Assembly (NCBI RefSeq): GCF_913055835.1
Contig: NZ_CAJXKQ010000010.1
Coordinates: 1-64,000 of the forward strand
Direction of reading: 5' to 3'
Origin: an uncultured Marinobacter sp.
GTDB taxonomy: Bacteria > Pseudomonadota > Gammaproteobacteria > Pseudomonadales > Oleiphilaceae
DNA: 64,000 nucleotides
Shown: positions 36,305 through 46,200 of the stretch, in pieces
Layout: every line of letters begins with the position of its first letter
How positions within the stretch are numbered: position 1 is the first letter of the stretch
Position numbers and translations under genes: made by a program
Notes under the pieces: model-generated
Told to the model about the DNA's origin: nothing
Seen by the model: the letters and a program-made list of their open reading frames with translations, nothing else
Database searches by the model: none

Positions 36305-38073
36305 TGACGACAGAGCCAAAAAAGAAAGTCCGGTTAGGCGACCTGCTGGTCCAGAACGATGTCATCACTGAACAGCAGCTGATGACCGCCCTGCGTGAGC
36401 AGAAAAGCACCGGACGCAAACTTGGCAAGACACTGACGGATCTCGGCTATGTGGACGAGGACAGCCTCCTCAATATCCTGTCCCGTCAGCTGGATGTCCC
36501 CTTCGTTCAGCTGCGTCACTACCAGTTCAACAACGAGCTCGTGAAAAAACTACCGGAGGCGATGGCCCGACGTTTCCGCAGTATCGTGCTGGCGGAGCAT
36601 GGCGGCGAATTGCTGGTGGGGATGGCGGATCCCCTGGATATCTTTGCCTACGACGAGCTGGTACGCATTCTCAAGCAGCCCATCAAACAGGCCGTGGTGC
36701 GTGAGAGCGAACTGCTCAGCACCCTGGATCTGGTCTACCGGCGTACCGATGAAATTGCCTCACTGGCGGAAGAGCTGGAAGACGAACTGGGCGACGATGC
36801 CTTTGACCTGGCGGACCTGTCCGCGGAATCCGAAAGCGCCGAGGCGCCGGTGGTCAAGCTGTTGCAAACGCTGTTCGAGGATGCCGTTCAGGCGCGCAGT
36901 TCGGACATCCACATCGAGCCGGACGAGACTGTGGTTCGCATCCGGCAGCGGGTGGATGGTGTGCTCCAGGAACAGGTGATGAAGGAGAAGCGGGTCAATG
37001 CCGCGCTGGTCCTGCGCCTGAAGCTCATGGCCGGCCTGAATATCTCCGAGAAGCGGATGCCTCAGGACGGGCGCTTCAACGTCCGGGTCAAGGGTCGCAG
37101 TATCGACGTGCGGGTGTCCACCATGCCCGTTCAATATGGTGAATCCGTGGTGATGCGACTGCTGGATCAGAGCCAGGGCATGTTGAACCTCGACGGCACC
37201 GGGATGCCGGCACAGCTGCTGGAGCGGTTCCGCCGGATGATCAAGAAACCCCACGGGATGATACTGGTGACCGGCCCCACAGGTAGCGGTAAAACCACCA
37301 CGCTCTATGGCGCCCTGACCGAACTCAATCGCCCGGAAGTGAAGATCATCACCGCCGAGGATCCGGTGGAATACCGCCTGCCCCGGATTACCCAGGTGCA
37401 GGTGAACCCAAAAATCGGTCTGGAATTCGCCAATGTACTTCGGGCCGCCCTGCGTCAGGATCCCGACGTGATCCTGGTGGGCGAGATGCGGGATCGCGAG
37501 ACCGTGGAAATCGGTCTGCGGGCGGCGATGACTGGTCACCTCGTGCTTTCCACCCTGCACACCAACGACTCCATCAGCAGCGCCATGCGCCTGATTGATA
37601 TGGGCGCCGAACCTTTTCTTGTGGCCAGCTCGCTGCTCGGCGTGGTTGCCCAGCGCCTGGTAAGGCGGGTCTGCGATAACTGTGCCGAGGCCTACACACC
37701 GACGGAACAGGAAATGGTGTGGCTGCGCAGCTTTGATCTGGATCCACTGGATATGGAAGCCGGGTTCGTGCATGGCCGGGGTTGTTACCAATGCAGCAAC
37801 ACTGGCTACAAGGGCCGGATTGGCGTTTACGAAATGCTGGAAATGAATGAGGCCATGCTGGATGCTCTGCGGCGCCAGGATGTCTCGGAGTTCACCAAAG
37901 CGGCACGCCTGAGCCCTTTGTATCGGCCGTTGGGCCAGTGCGCCATGGATTTTGCGTTACAGGGCACCACCACGCTGGAGGAAGTGGCCCGGGTGGCAGC
38001 CACATCCGAAGGTGATTTCTCGCCGGACGACGAGATTCCTTTGCCAGATGAGCCTGTTGGGGGAGGTGCCTGA
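36301..38073 (+). CDS. mshE: MSHA pilus extension ATPase MshE
   Basis: 590-residue hexameric GspE/PilB-type ATPase that powers pilus extension. The N-terminal MshEN domain carries two tandem c-di-GMP-binding motifs of the RLGxxLxxxxxxxxxxLxxxLxxQ type (residues 11-34 and 40-63), so pilus extension should respond to c-di-GMP. Walker A is GPTGSGKT (325-332) and Walker B ILVGEMRD. A four-cysteine zinc motif (CDNC ... CYQC) lies near the C-terminus. Two consecutive ATG codons are possible starts. Confidence 0.96.
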   Translation: MMTTEPKKKVRLGDLLVQNDVITEQQLMTALREQKSTGRKLGKTLTDLGYVDEDSLLNILSRQLDVPFVQLRHYQFNNELVKKLPEAMARRFRSIVLAEHGGELLVGMADPLDIFAYDELVRILKQPIKQAVVRESELLSTLDLVYRRTDEIASLAEELEDELGDDAFDLADLSAESESAEAPVVKLLQTLFEDAVQARSSDIHIEPDETVVRIRQRVDGVLQEQVMKEKRVNAALVLRLKLMAGLNISEKRMPQDGRFNVRVKGRSIDVRVSTMPVQYGESVVMRLLDQSQGMLNLDGTGMPAQLLERFRRMIKKPHGMILVTGPTGSGKTTTLYGALTELNRPEVKIITAEDPVEYRLPRITQVQVNPKIGLEFANVLRAALRQDPDVILVGEMRDRETVEIGLRAAMTGHLVLSTLHTNDSISSAMRLIDMGAEPFLVASSLLGVVAQRLVRRVCDNCAEAYTPTEQEMVWLRSFDLDPLDMEAGFVHGRGCYQCSNTGYKGRIGVYEMLEMNEAMLDALRRQDVSEFTKAARLSPLYRPLGQCAMDFALQGTTTLEEVARVAATSEGDFSPDDEIPLPDEPVGGGA

Positions 38074-39302
38074 TGCAGTTCAGTTACCGTGGCAAGGATG
38101 GTCGTGGCAGCGTTCAGCAGGGTTTGCTGGGCGCCCCGAATGCCGATGCGGCTGCCACTGAGCTGATGCGCCGGGGCATTACCCCGCTCTCCATCCGGGA
38201 GGTGGAGGAGACTGATTCGGTTGTTGATCGACTGAACCGCCTGCCGATCTTCCGCAAGAAGGTCACCCTCGATGAGCTGATTGTGTTCTGTCGCCAGATG
38301 CATGCGCTGACCAAGGCGGGTATCCCCCTGATTCGAACCATGCGAGGCCTTGCGGAAACTACCCGCTCGCCGATGCTGGCAGAAGTACTTGAGGATGTAA
38401 CCACCCGGCTGGAGGGTGGCACAACCATGGCGACGGCCATGCAGGCGCACCCGAAGGTTTTCTCGGAGCTGTTCATCGCCATGATCCACGTGGGCGAGAA
38501 CACCGGGATGCTGGACGACGCCTTCCGGCGGCTATCGGAGATCCTCGAGCTGGAGCGTGACACCAAACGGCGCCTCAAGCAGGCCATGCGTTACCCGATG
38601 TTCGTGATCATTGCCCTGTTATCGGCGCTGATGGTTGTGAACTTTCTGGTTATCCCGAAATTCGCATCGGTGTTCAACAAGCTGGGGGCGGACCTGCCGT
38701 TCCTGACCCAGGTGTTGGTTGGAACCTCCAACTTCCTGCTGGCCTACTGGTACGTGATGCTGTTTGCGGTAGCCGCTGGCGGACTCTTGCTGCGGCAATG
38801 GAAACAGACGGAACAGGGCCGACTGACCTGGGATCGTTACAAGCTCAGATTGCCGATTATCGGACCGTTGCTGGAATTGATCACGCTCAGCCGGTTTGCG
38901 AGAAACTTCGCTACCATGCTGTCCGCCGGCATGCCCGTAACAACGGCGTTAACCGTCGTGGCGGACACCACGGATAATGCCTGGATCTCGACCCACATCA
39001 AGGGTATGCGAGGCGGTATCGAGCGAGGGGAGACTCTGCTTAGAACAGCCAGGCACAGCGAAATGTTCACCCCGCTGATTCTGCAGATGATTGCGGTGGG
39101 CGAGGAAACCGGTTCCGTGGACGACATGCTCAACAATGTCGCGGATTTTTACGATGAGGATGTGGACTACGGACTCAAGCGACTGGCGGAGTCGATTGAA
39201 CCGATACTGATTGTGGCCATGGGCATTCTGGTGTTGATTCTTGCGCTGGGTGTATTCCTCCCGATCTGGGATCTGGGGGCCGCCGCCATGGGGCGGAGCT
39301 GA
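38073..39302 (+). CDS. mshG: MSHA inner-membrane platform protein MshG (PilC/GspF)
   Basis: 409 residues. Two GspF/PilC domains (about 70-195 and 275-395) with three membrane segments (about 170-190, 220-245 and 378-400). The conserved signatures CRQMHALTKAGIPL and GEETGSVDDML are present. This is the platform turned by MshE during assembly. It starts on the last base of mshE. Confidence 0.95.
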   Translation: MQFSYRGKDGRGSVQQGLLGAPNADAAATELMRRGITPLSIREVEETDSVVDRLNRLPIFRKKVTLDELIVFCRQMHALTKAGIPLIRTMRGLAETTRSPMLAEVLEDVTTRLEGGTTMATAMQAHPKVFSELFIAMIHVGENTGMLDDAFRRLSEILELERDTKRRLKQAMRYPMFVIIALLSALMVVNFLVIPKFASVFNKLGADLPFLTQVLVGTSNFLLAYWYVMLFAVAAGGLLLRQWKQTEQGRLTWDRYKLRLPIIGPLLELITLSRFARNFATMLSAGMPVTTALTVVADTTDNAWISTHIKGMRGGIERGETLLRTARHSEMFTPLILQMIAVGEETGSVDDMLNNVADFYDEDVDYGLKRLAESIEPILIVAMGILVLILALGVFLPIWDLGAAAMGRS

Positions 39303-39881
39303 GTGCCGGCGGCACGTATTTCAGACGCCAGCGGACTGGCGATGTCACGCAGGTTCCGCTTTGCGGTGGTGTTGTCGGTCCTTGGAGTGCTCTGGTGGTT
39401 TCTGCTGGGCGTGCTGGAACGAGAAAGCCAAAATGCCGAAGAACGGGCCGCCAACATGGTGATCAGCCAGCTGAGATCCGCCCTGGTGATCAAAGGCGCG
39501 GAAGTGATGCTGAGCCGTGGAGGGCGCCTTGCGGAACATAGGGGCATCAACCCCTTTGAGCTGCTGGAACACCAGTGGGGCAATTACGCAGGGCAATGCC
39601 AGGGTGAAGAGCAGGCACCTGCTACCTGGTGTTTCCGGGTTGGCGAACAAAAAGAAACAGAATACGGGCCCAAAGGCTGGTTAATTTATAAACCGGGGCA
39701 GCCAATAACCATAGATGGTCGGCAAGCCAATCAGCAGCCTCTGGCCTGGGCAGTGACAAACGAATTTGCAGACCGCAACGGGAATGGCACGCGGGAGCAG
39801 GAAGAACGGCTGACGGGGTTGAAACTGGCCCCGGTGTCGTTGACAGAAGAAGCAGCGCAAACGCAGGATGCGCAACGCTGA
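39303..39881 (+). CDS. mshF: MSHA biogenesis protein MshF
   Basis: 192 residues from GTG 39303, directly after the mshG stop and with ggag at 39295-39298; ATG 39342 is an alternative that gives 179 residues. One N-terminal membrane segment (about 20-38) is followed by a periplasmic region. Sequence similarity is weak, but position between mshG and mshB and the single-pass topology match MshF. Its role in the pilus is poorly known. Confidence 0.75.
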   Translation: MPAARISDASGLAMSRRFRFAVVLSVLGVLWWFLLGVLERESQNAEERAANMVISQLRSALVIKGAEVMLSRGGRLAEHRGINPFELLEHQWGNYAGQCQGEEQAPATWCFRVGEQKETEYGPKGWLIYKPGQPITIDGRQANQQPLAWAVTNEFADRNGNGTREQEERLTGLKLAPVSLTEEAAQTQDAQR

Positions 39882-39918
39882 CGAGACGGACGAATGAAAC
39901 CGTAAAGAGGTCGACGCT

Positions 39919-40428
39919 ATGAAGCGGGATACGAGAACGAAAAAACAGCAGGGTTTCACCCTCATTGAGCTGGTGGTCGTCATTGCCATCCTGGCAATTC
40001 TTGCCGCCTTCGCTCTGCCACGATTCGCCCAGCTGTCAGAGCAGGCGCATCAGTCCAGCATTCGGGCAACTGCGGGCGCCCTGGCTGCGGGCGTTGCCCT
40101 GGCAAAAACCCAGTGGGTATCCAACGGCTTCACTGCGGCAGAAACGAATGTGGTGGGCTTTGGCAACGACAATGTGGATGTCAGTGATGACGGCTGGCCG
40201 ACTTCCGTTGGTTCAGATAATACCAGTACCACGATGGATGGCACCAAATGTGAAGAGGTCTGGCTTGGTGTTCTGCAATCCAATGCGCCGACTGTAAGCG
40301 GCACCAATCCTGAATACGCAATATCGATCAGCAGCGGAGACTGCGTATTCACCTATCAAGCAGACAGCCAGGGCAGCACCATTGCGTATGATGCCGACAC
40401 TGGCGAGATAACCACAACCATTAACTGA
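39919..40428 (+). CDS. mshB: MSHA minor pilin MshB
   Basis: 169-residue type IV prepilin. The leader ends KKQQG and is cleaved before FTLIELVVVIAIL; Glu5 of the mature form is present. Two cysteines (KCEE and GDCVF) could form the C-terminal disulfide loop. It precedes mshA as in Vibrio and Shewanella. Confidence 0.88.
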   Translation: MKRDTRTKKQQGFTLIELVVVIAILAILAAFALPRFAQLSEQAHQSSIRATAGALAAGVALAKTQWVSNGFTAAETNVVGFGNDNVDVSDDGWPTSVGSDNTSTTMDGTKCEEVWLGVLQSNAPTVSGTNPEYAISISSGDCVFTYQADSQGSTIAYDADTGEITTTIN

Positions 40429-40470
40429 TAAACCTAAAAAACCAACTGGCGATAAAAACGGAGTACGACC

Positions 40471-40956
40471 ATGAAAGCGATGACAGCCATTGCGGCAAGA
40501 AAAGAAAAAGGCTTCACCCTGATTGAATTGGTCATGGTAATTGTAATTCTGGGGATTCTGGCGGCGTTTGCTCTGCCGCGGTTTGCGGATTTGGGGTCTG
40601 AGGCTCGCACTTCGGCACTGAATGGTGCGATTGGAGCTGTCAAATCTGCAGCTGGCATTGCGCACTCAGCATGTCTCGCAAGAGCCACTTGTGATGACAG
40701 TGACGGAGCAACGTTGGCGTTGGATGGCGATACTATAAACATGGCCAATGCCTATCCCGAGGCAGCGGCGGGTGGAATTGATGATGCAGCGCAAATCGCC
40801 GATGACTTCATTCTTGCTGCTCCCTCAGGAACCGAACCAAACCGCACCATTCTAATCTCTGCAGATAATGGGAATGGGGCCGCTGTGGCTAACTGTAACT
40901 TCACTTACGCTGAGAACACGGGAACCGTTACGGCTTCGAATACAAACGGCTGCTGA
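40471..40956 (+). CDS. mshA: MSHA major pilin MshA
   Basis: 161-residue prepilin with leader ending RKEKG, cleaved before FTLIELVMVIVILGIL. Mature residues include Glu5 and the conserved ALPRFADLG helix. Four cysteines (two near residue 65-75, then ANCNF and the terminal C) allow two disulfides. Assigned as the major subunit by position after mshB and by the terminal cysteine layout; it could in principle be swapped with mshB. Confidence 0.85.
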   Translation: MKAMTAIAARKEKGFTLIELVMVIVILGILAAFALPRFADLGSEARTSALNGAIGAVKSAAGIAHSACLARATCDDSDGATLALDGDTINMANAYPEAAAGGIDDAAQIADDFILAAPSGTEPNRTILISADNGNGAAVANCNFTYAENTGTVTASNTNGC

Positions 40957-41004
40957 TATAGCATTTAGAAGCCTAAGGTCAGCATAGCGTACTGGGTTAG
41001 TTCA

Positions 41005-41087
41005 GTAGGTCGGATTAGCGAAGCGTAATCCGACGATCGGGCTTGAACGATGCTTATGTCGGGTTACGCTTCGCTAACCCGACCTAC
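41005..41087. repeat. Pair of inverted REP-like palindromes between mshA and mshC
   Basis: Two hairpins (41009-41034 and 41058-41083) each have a 9-base perfect stem and an 8-base loop. Loops are gcgaagcg and cgcttcgc, so the units are inverted copies. Stems are gtcggatta/taatccgac and gtcgggtta/taacccgac: they differ by one compensated base pair. Conserved gtag/ctac flank the outer sides. They probably act as a transcript stabiliser or attenuator after the highly expressed pilin gene. Confidence 0.75.
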
Positions 41088-41109
41088 ATTGGGTAGTTCT
41101 GGAGGGGGC

Positions 41110-41568
41110 ATGAGAATCAAGAAGGCCCCGAGTCAATCGGGTTTCACCCTCGTTGAGCTGGTGATGGTCATCATCCTGATCGGAGTCCTCTCCGCTCTGG
41201 GCATTGGCCTGTTCGCCAGCCGCTCGGCCTTTTCCCCTTTGCTGGCCACCCAGCAACTTGCCTCCGCCACGCTGCTTGCCCAGCAGGCAGCGTTGGCGGG
41301 AAATTCCGCTGGAACGGTGACTGTCGAACAAACCTCCGATAACTTTCTGTTTACAGTTGGGGCGGGCACCGGCAATGCCCGTACCTTCAGTGTTGAGCGT
41401 GCTGGCACCAGCCTTGGTGGTGTCGCCCTCCCACTGACCCTCACGTTCACCAAGGAAGGAACCATATCCAGCGGTAGCAACGTTGGCTTAACTTTCACCG
41501 GCGACAGCACCTATCAGACATGTATAAGCTCCCTCGGCGCTGTTTACCGTGGAGGCTGCCAGTCATGA
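41110..41568 (+). CDS. mshC: MSHA minor pilin MshC
   Basis: 152 residues from ATG 41110, which has ggagggggc just upstream. The open frame to 41050 runs into the REP element and is unlikely. Prepilin leader ending SQSG, cleaved before FTLVELVMVIILIG. The C-terminus has two cysteines (CISS, GGC). A pseudopilin-like minor subunit. Overlaps mshD by 4 bases. Confidence 0.85.
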   Translation: MRIKKAPSQSGFTLVELVMVIILIGVLSALGIGLFASRSAFSPLLATQQLASATLLAQQAALAGNSAGTVTVEQTSDNFLFTVGAGTGNARTFSVERAGTSLGGVALPLTLTFTKEGTISSGSNVGLTFTGDSTYQTCISSLGAVYRGGCQS

Positions 41569-42056
41569 ACCGGCGTTCCCGGGGCGCAACGCTGGTGGAG
41601 CTGGTGATTACCATCGTTATTATCAGTGTCGCCATTGCCGGGGTTGTCGGGGCCTTTGCTTTGATCAGTGGCCGAAGTGCCGATCCGCTCAATGAGACCC
41701 GGGCGGTCGCGCTGGCACAGCTTTACATGGACGAAATTATTACCCAGAAATACGATGATCAGACGCCCCAGGGTGGGGTTCCACGGTATAACGGTGGTTG
41801 CTCGATCGGACCTGAAGGATCAGAAACGCGATCAACGTTTGATGATGTAGACGATTATGACGGGCTGAACGATTCACCGCCTGCCAGTGCCCTGTCGGTT
41901 TTGTCTGGCTATTCTGGTTTTTCAGTCGCCGTGACAGTGGTTTGTGCCGGGGATGAAGTGGGGTTGCCCGTCTCACAGGCCAAACGTATAGACCTGACCG
42001 TCTCGGCGCCGGCTGATAGTCAGTTTGTTTTTTCTGCGTACAGGGCGAACTTCTGA
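41565..42056 (+). CDS. mshD: MSHA minor pilin MshD
   Basis: 163 residues from ATG 41565. Leader MNRRSRG is cleaved before ATLVELVITIVII, so the mature protein starts with Ala rather than Phe; Glu5 is kept. Cys pairs occur mid-protein and near the end. It is part of the minor pilin set C-D-O-P that primes pilus assembly. Confidence 0.85.
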   Translation: MNRRSRGATLVELVITIVIISVAIAGVVGAFALISGRSADPLNETRAVALAQLYMDEIITQKYDDQTPQGGVPRYNGGCSIGPEGSETRSTFDDVDDYDGLNDSPPASALSVLSGYSGFSVAVTVVCAGDEVGLPVSQAKRIDLTVSAPADSQFVFSAYRANF

Positions 42057-42841
42057 TGGGCGCAAGCAGGGGCTTTACTCTGGTCGAGCTGGTTATGGTG
42101 ATCGTCCTGCTTGCCATTGTAGCAACGATCTCTGTGCGCTTTGTGGCATTGTCTACCCAGGGGGCGGTCGATGTCGGGTCTCGACAGCTGAGGTCTTTCT
42201 CTGCTGTTGTTATCAGCGAACAAATCAGCCGGGCGCTGCGCGAGGCGTTGCCCGGGTCCATCCGGGTGAACAGTACTGGTTCCTGCCTTGAATGGATTCC
42301 AGTGGTTGCGGTGTCGAACTATCTGAATCTGCCGAAGGGGGCCAACCCGGATTCGTTTGAAGCGGTTCCTCTGGCTGGCGGCAACAGTGCCAACGGTCGT
42401 GTAGTTGTGTACAGCTATGGCAGCAATCTTTATTCAACCGGCAGTCCCGGCCCTGTATCACCTCCTGCAACATTGCCAAGCGGTGCCTCTCCGGTAACAG
42501 TGACGTTTGATGGCGGAGCTAACCACCGCTTTTCTACCCAATCTCCAGAGCGCAAATTCTTCATCATTGATGAGCCGAGAACCTTTTGCCAGCAAGGCAG
42601 GTTTTTGTTCCGTTACCGCGATTACGGGATTCAATCATCAATCGCTTCGGCCTTACCCCCCGGGATGCCTCGCAGAGAAGTGCTTGCAGCCGAACTGGTG
42701 GCCGATTCTCTGCGTTTCGAAGTTGTTTCTCCTTCGCTACAGAGAAATGGGGTGGTGTCTTTCAGCTTCGAGCTGACCAGCCCGGAATCAGGGGAAGTAA
42801 CGAGCGTCAGTCAGGAGGTCCAGATTCGTAATGTGCCCTGA
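42056..42841 (+). CDS. mshO: MSHA minor pilin MshO
   Basis: 261 residues. Leader MGASRG precedes FTLVELVMVIVLLAIV, with Glu5. A larger C-terminal domain than the other minor pilins is typical for MshO (PilW-like). Overlaps its neighbours on both sides (1 base with mshD, 11 bases with mshP). Confidence 0.87.
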   Translation: MGASRGFTLVELVMVIVLLAIVATISVRFVALSTQGAVDVGSRQLRSFSAVVISEQISRALREALPGSIRVNSTGSCLEWIPVVAVSNYLNLPKGANPDSFEAVPLAGGNSANGRVVVYSYGSNLYSTGSPGPVSPPATLPSGASPVTVTFDGGANHRFSTQSPERKFFIIDEPRTFCQQGRFLFRYRDYGIQSSIASALPPGMPRREVLAAELVADSLRFEVVSPSLQRNGVVSFSFELTSPESGEVTSVSQEVQIRNVP

Positions 42842-43244
42842 CAACCTCTTGAACAGACAATCTGGCGCTGGCCTGCCAGTAGCGCTTTTCGTAATCACTG
42901 TTCTGGCTCTGCTTGTCGTTGTCATGGCTCAGCTGCAACAGGGCTCCGGCGAGGCCACGAGCCTGCAAATCCAGTCTCAACGGGCCCTGTTTGCTGCCGA
43001 GAGTGGTGCACAGGTTGCAGTGCGGGAGGCCCTCGACGGGGGTGCTTGCGGCTCGGTCACCTCGCCTAAAATTTTCTCGGTCAGCGGCCTTTCCGGTTGC
43101 CGCGCTGTTCTGACATGCGAGTCAGTCTCAGCAGAGCTGAATGGAAGTGCTCCGATGGAGGAAATCTTTACCCTGACCAGTACCGGCCAATGCGGTGCCG
43201 GTATTGATCGTGCGGAGCGGGTGGTGGAGGTGAAAGTCCGATGA
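42831..43244 (+). CDS. mshP: MSHA minor pilin-like protein MshP
   Basis: 137 residues. The N-terminal helix GAGLPVALFVITVLALLVVVM resembles the PilX/GspK class, in which the usual Glu5 is replaced. The AAESGAQVAVREAL segment after the helix is typical of PilX-like proteins. Overlaps mshO and mshQ. Confidence 0.82.
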   Translation: MCPDNLLNRQSGAGLPVALFVITVLALLVVVMAQLQQGSGEATSLQIQSQRALFAAESGAQVAVREALDGGACGSVTSPKIFSVSGLSGCRAVLTCESVSAELNGSAPMEEIFTLTSTGQCGAGIDRAERVVEVKVR

Positions 43245-46200
43245 CAAAGAGCCACGGAATTCTTGTTTGTGGTGTGGAGCGCCTAGCTTCGCTTGCTGGC
43301 CTGGTGCTTTTGTTAATGGTGCCGCAACTGGCGTATGCCGCCTGTTCTGCGTTTGCGGGTCTGGCGACCATCAACGAGATTTCGGAACAGGACGGATTTA
43401 TCGAGATCAAGTTGCTTTCATCCAGTATAGAGCCATCTGATTACTCGTCCTGGCGGCTTCAGTTCTGTTCAACCGATGGCAAGAACAAGCCCACGATTTC
43501 CTGCAGCGACACGCGGTCTCTCTCGTTGGCGGATCGTCGCGATTCACCTTGGCTGATCATGGGCGGCAATGCGCTCGGTGACACGGACATAAATCTGGCG
43601 GGCATGGACGCAAGGCTTTCAGACGCAGCGGGCAACACCATTGATTACATTCAGGTTGGTAACACGGTTTCTGGTTCAGAGGATGCCTCATGCTCCTCCA
43701 GTCCTGAAGACCTGCCCTTTGATACCGACTTGCCTCTTGTGGGAGGGGAAAGTGGCAAGTACGCCCGTAGGCTCCCCGATGGCACGGGAACCTGGAGCAT
43801 GAGTTCCGGTGCCTCTGGTGGGAAGGATACTGAAGGGGATACCAATGAGGGGGTGATTCCCGGGCCTGACATAAGTCTTGGAAATGTGACGGTGTTTCAG
43901 GGACAGACTGCGAGTTTCAGTATTACTCTTAATACTGCCGCCGACAGGGATGTATCGATCGGCTATCAGACCCGGGATAGCTCGGCAACGGCTGGCACTG
44001 ACTACAGCGCTCGCTCTGGGGCTGTAACAATTCCAGCAGGTCAGGATCAGGCGACCATTACGGTGCTAACATTGCAGTCTGGAAGCCGGGAGCAACGCCA
44101 GTTCTTTCTGGAACTGACATCGGCCCTTGATAACTCTGGAGATCGCTATGGCGTTTTCAGATCCCAGATCGGGGTGGGTACCATACTCCCTGCACCTGTT
44201 GCGGACTGGCATCTCGATAATGGCCCCTGGAGTGGTTCCCCCTCCGAGGTAATTGATTCATCCGGGAATGGTTTGAATGGACGCGCTTTTGGTCCGCCGA
44301 ATTTTGCGACCCAGACGCCAGCGCGTCCCGGAACTCCGGGAACCTGTGGCTACGCGAGCTTTGACGCAGCCAGCAATCACTATATCGAGGTCGGTGACTC
44401 GCCTGCACTGGATCTTTCAGGGCCGCTGACCATTAGTGCCTGGATCAACCCGGCCAGTTTCCCACGCTCTGGTATCCGGACTATCGTCTCCAAAGACGAG
44501 AACTTCGAGTTTCACATCAATTCCAGCCGTGAGATCTATTGGTGGTGGCGAACCGACAATGGTGGCACCTATTCGTTTACCACAAGCGGCGCCAACCTGT
44601 CTGAAAACCGCTGGTACCATATTGCTGTTGTCTACGAGAGTGGGCGCCAGGCCATCTATGTGGACGGCGTTGAATCAGGCTCGGCCAGCCGAAGCGGAAA
44701 CCTGATGACCAATAATGATCCTCTCCACATTGGCCAGGATCAGTTTTTCCAGGGACGTTATTTCGATGGGCGGATTGATGAGGTCGCAGTATTCAGTGCC
44801 GCCTTCGACACAGAGGGCATCAAGCAACTTTACCAGCGTGTCCGTCCTTGTGGCTTTAATCAGTTCGATCGTCTTGAGGTTTTAGTGCCGGCAACCGCCA
44901 GTGTCTGTGAGGGAGCCGAAGTAGTTGTGAGGGCTCTGGACCAGCGTGGCGATCTGATCACAGGGTATGAAGGTACTGTCTCTCTGAGTACCAGTTCTGG
45001 CAGTGGGAACTGGGGCGGCAGCTCTGCGCAACTGACAGATCCCCCCTCGGGGACCCTCATGCCAAGTCCAGATACGGATAATGACGGCCGGGTGGCCTAC
45101 AGGTTCTCCAGCGCAGATAACGGGACGGTGTCTTTGCTTCTGGAAAGCGCGTCCGCAGATGAACTGACGGTGCTGGCGGAGGATCTGGCAAGTGGTCGAG
45201 GTGGTCGTTCCGGGCCGGTCCAGTTTCTTGAAAATGCCTTTGTCATTGAGTCCAACGATACCAATAACCTCGATATCGTGGCCGAAAGGAATCACGACTT
45301 TTTGGTCCGGGCGGTTCGCAGGGACCAGACCACCGGCGAATGTGGCCTGGTAACCGATTATGATGGTGTGATTGATCTTAAAGCATGGCTCTCACGAACA
45401 GGCGATGATCCCGGCGGGGCTGCACCAGAGATCCAAAGCAGCGGGGGTGCTGGGGTGCCTGGGGATTCAAGGCCCGCCACTGACAACGTTGCACTTGCGT
45501 TTAGTAACGGTACCGCGGGCTTTTCACTTTTAACCAGCGATGTCGGCCAGTATCGACTGAACCTTTTGGACGACACCTCCGGGACCTTGGTCGATGCATC
45601 CGGAGGCCCGCTGCCTGTGTCTGGAGTCGGAGGCCTGTGGACGGTCAGACCCGATCGATTCTCTCTTGTTGTCACGGGTAATCCTGCGGCTAACAATGCC
45701 TCCGGAGATGTTTTCAGGGCAGCAGGAGAAACATTCGAGCTGGGCTTTTCCGCATTGGGAGCTGCTGGAAATGCCCTCATCAGCTACGGGCAGGAAGGTT
45801 CGCCACAGGGGGCCGAGCTGACTCACAATCTAATCCAGCCAGTCGGTGGTCAGAGCGGCACTTTGTCAGGATCCCTGCAGGTGTCTGGTAAATCTTTCAG
45901 TGCCGGAACTGCAACTATCAGCGATCTGAGCTGGAATGAGGTGGGCATTCTGGAATTGATTGCCACCAATCCATCGTATCTGGGCGTGGCACCCGGTTTT
46001 AACGGTGTTTCCGGGAACGTGGGACGTTTTGTGCCGGATCGGTTCGAGATTACCGTTCTGTCGGGAGAGCTGGATCCTTTCTGCGACGCAGGCACGCCTT
46101 TTCTTTATGCAGGTCAGCCTACCGGCTGGCTGATCCCTCCGGAATTATTGATCGAGGCAAAAGGCCCCGGAACCTACACTGCCCGGAATTACACCGAGAG

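Noticed and set aside
41050-41109. N-terminal extension of mshC into the REP element
   Set aside because: The prepilin leader and a strong Shine-Dalgarno fix the start at 41110.
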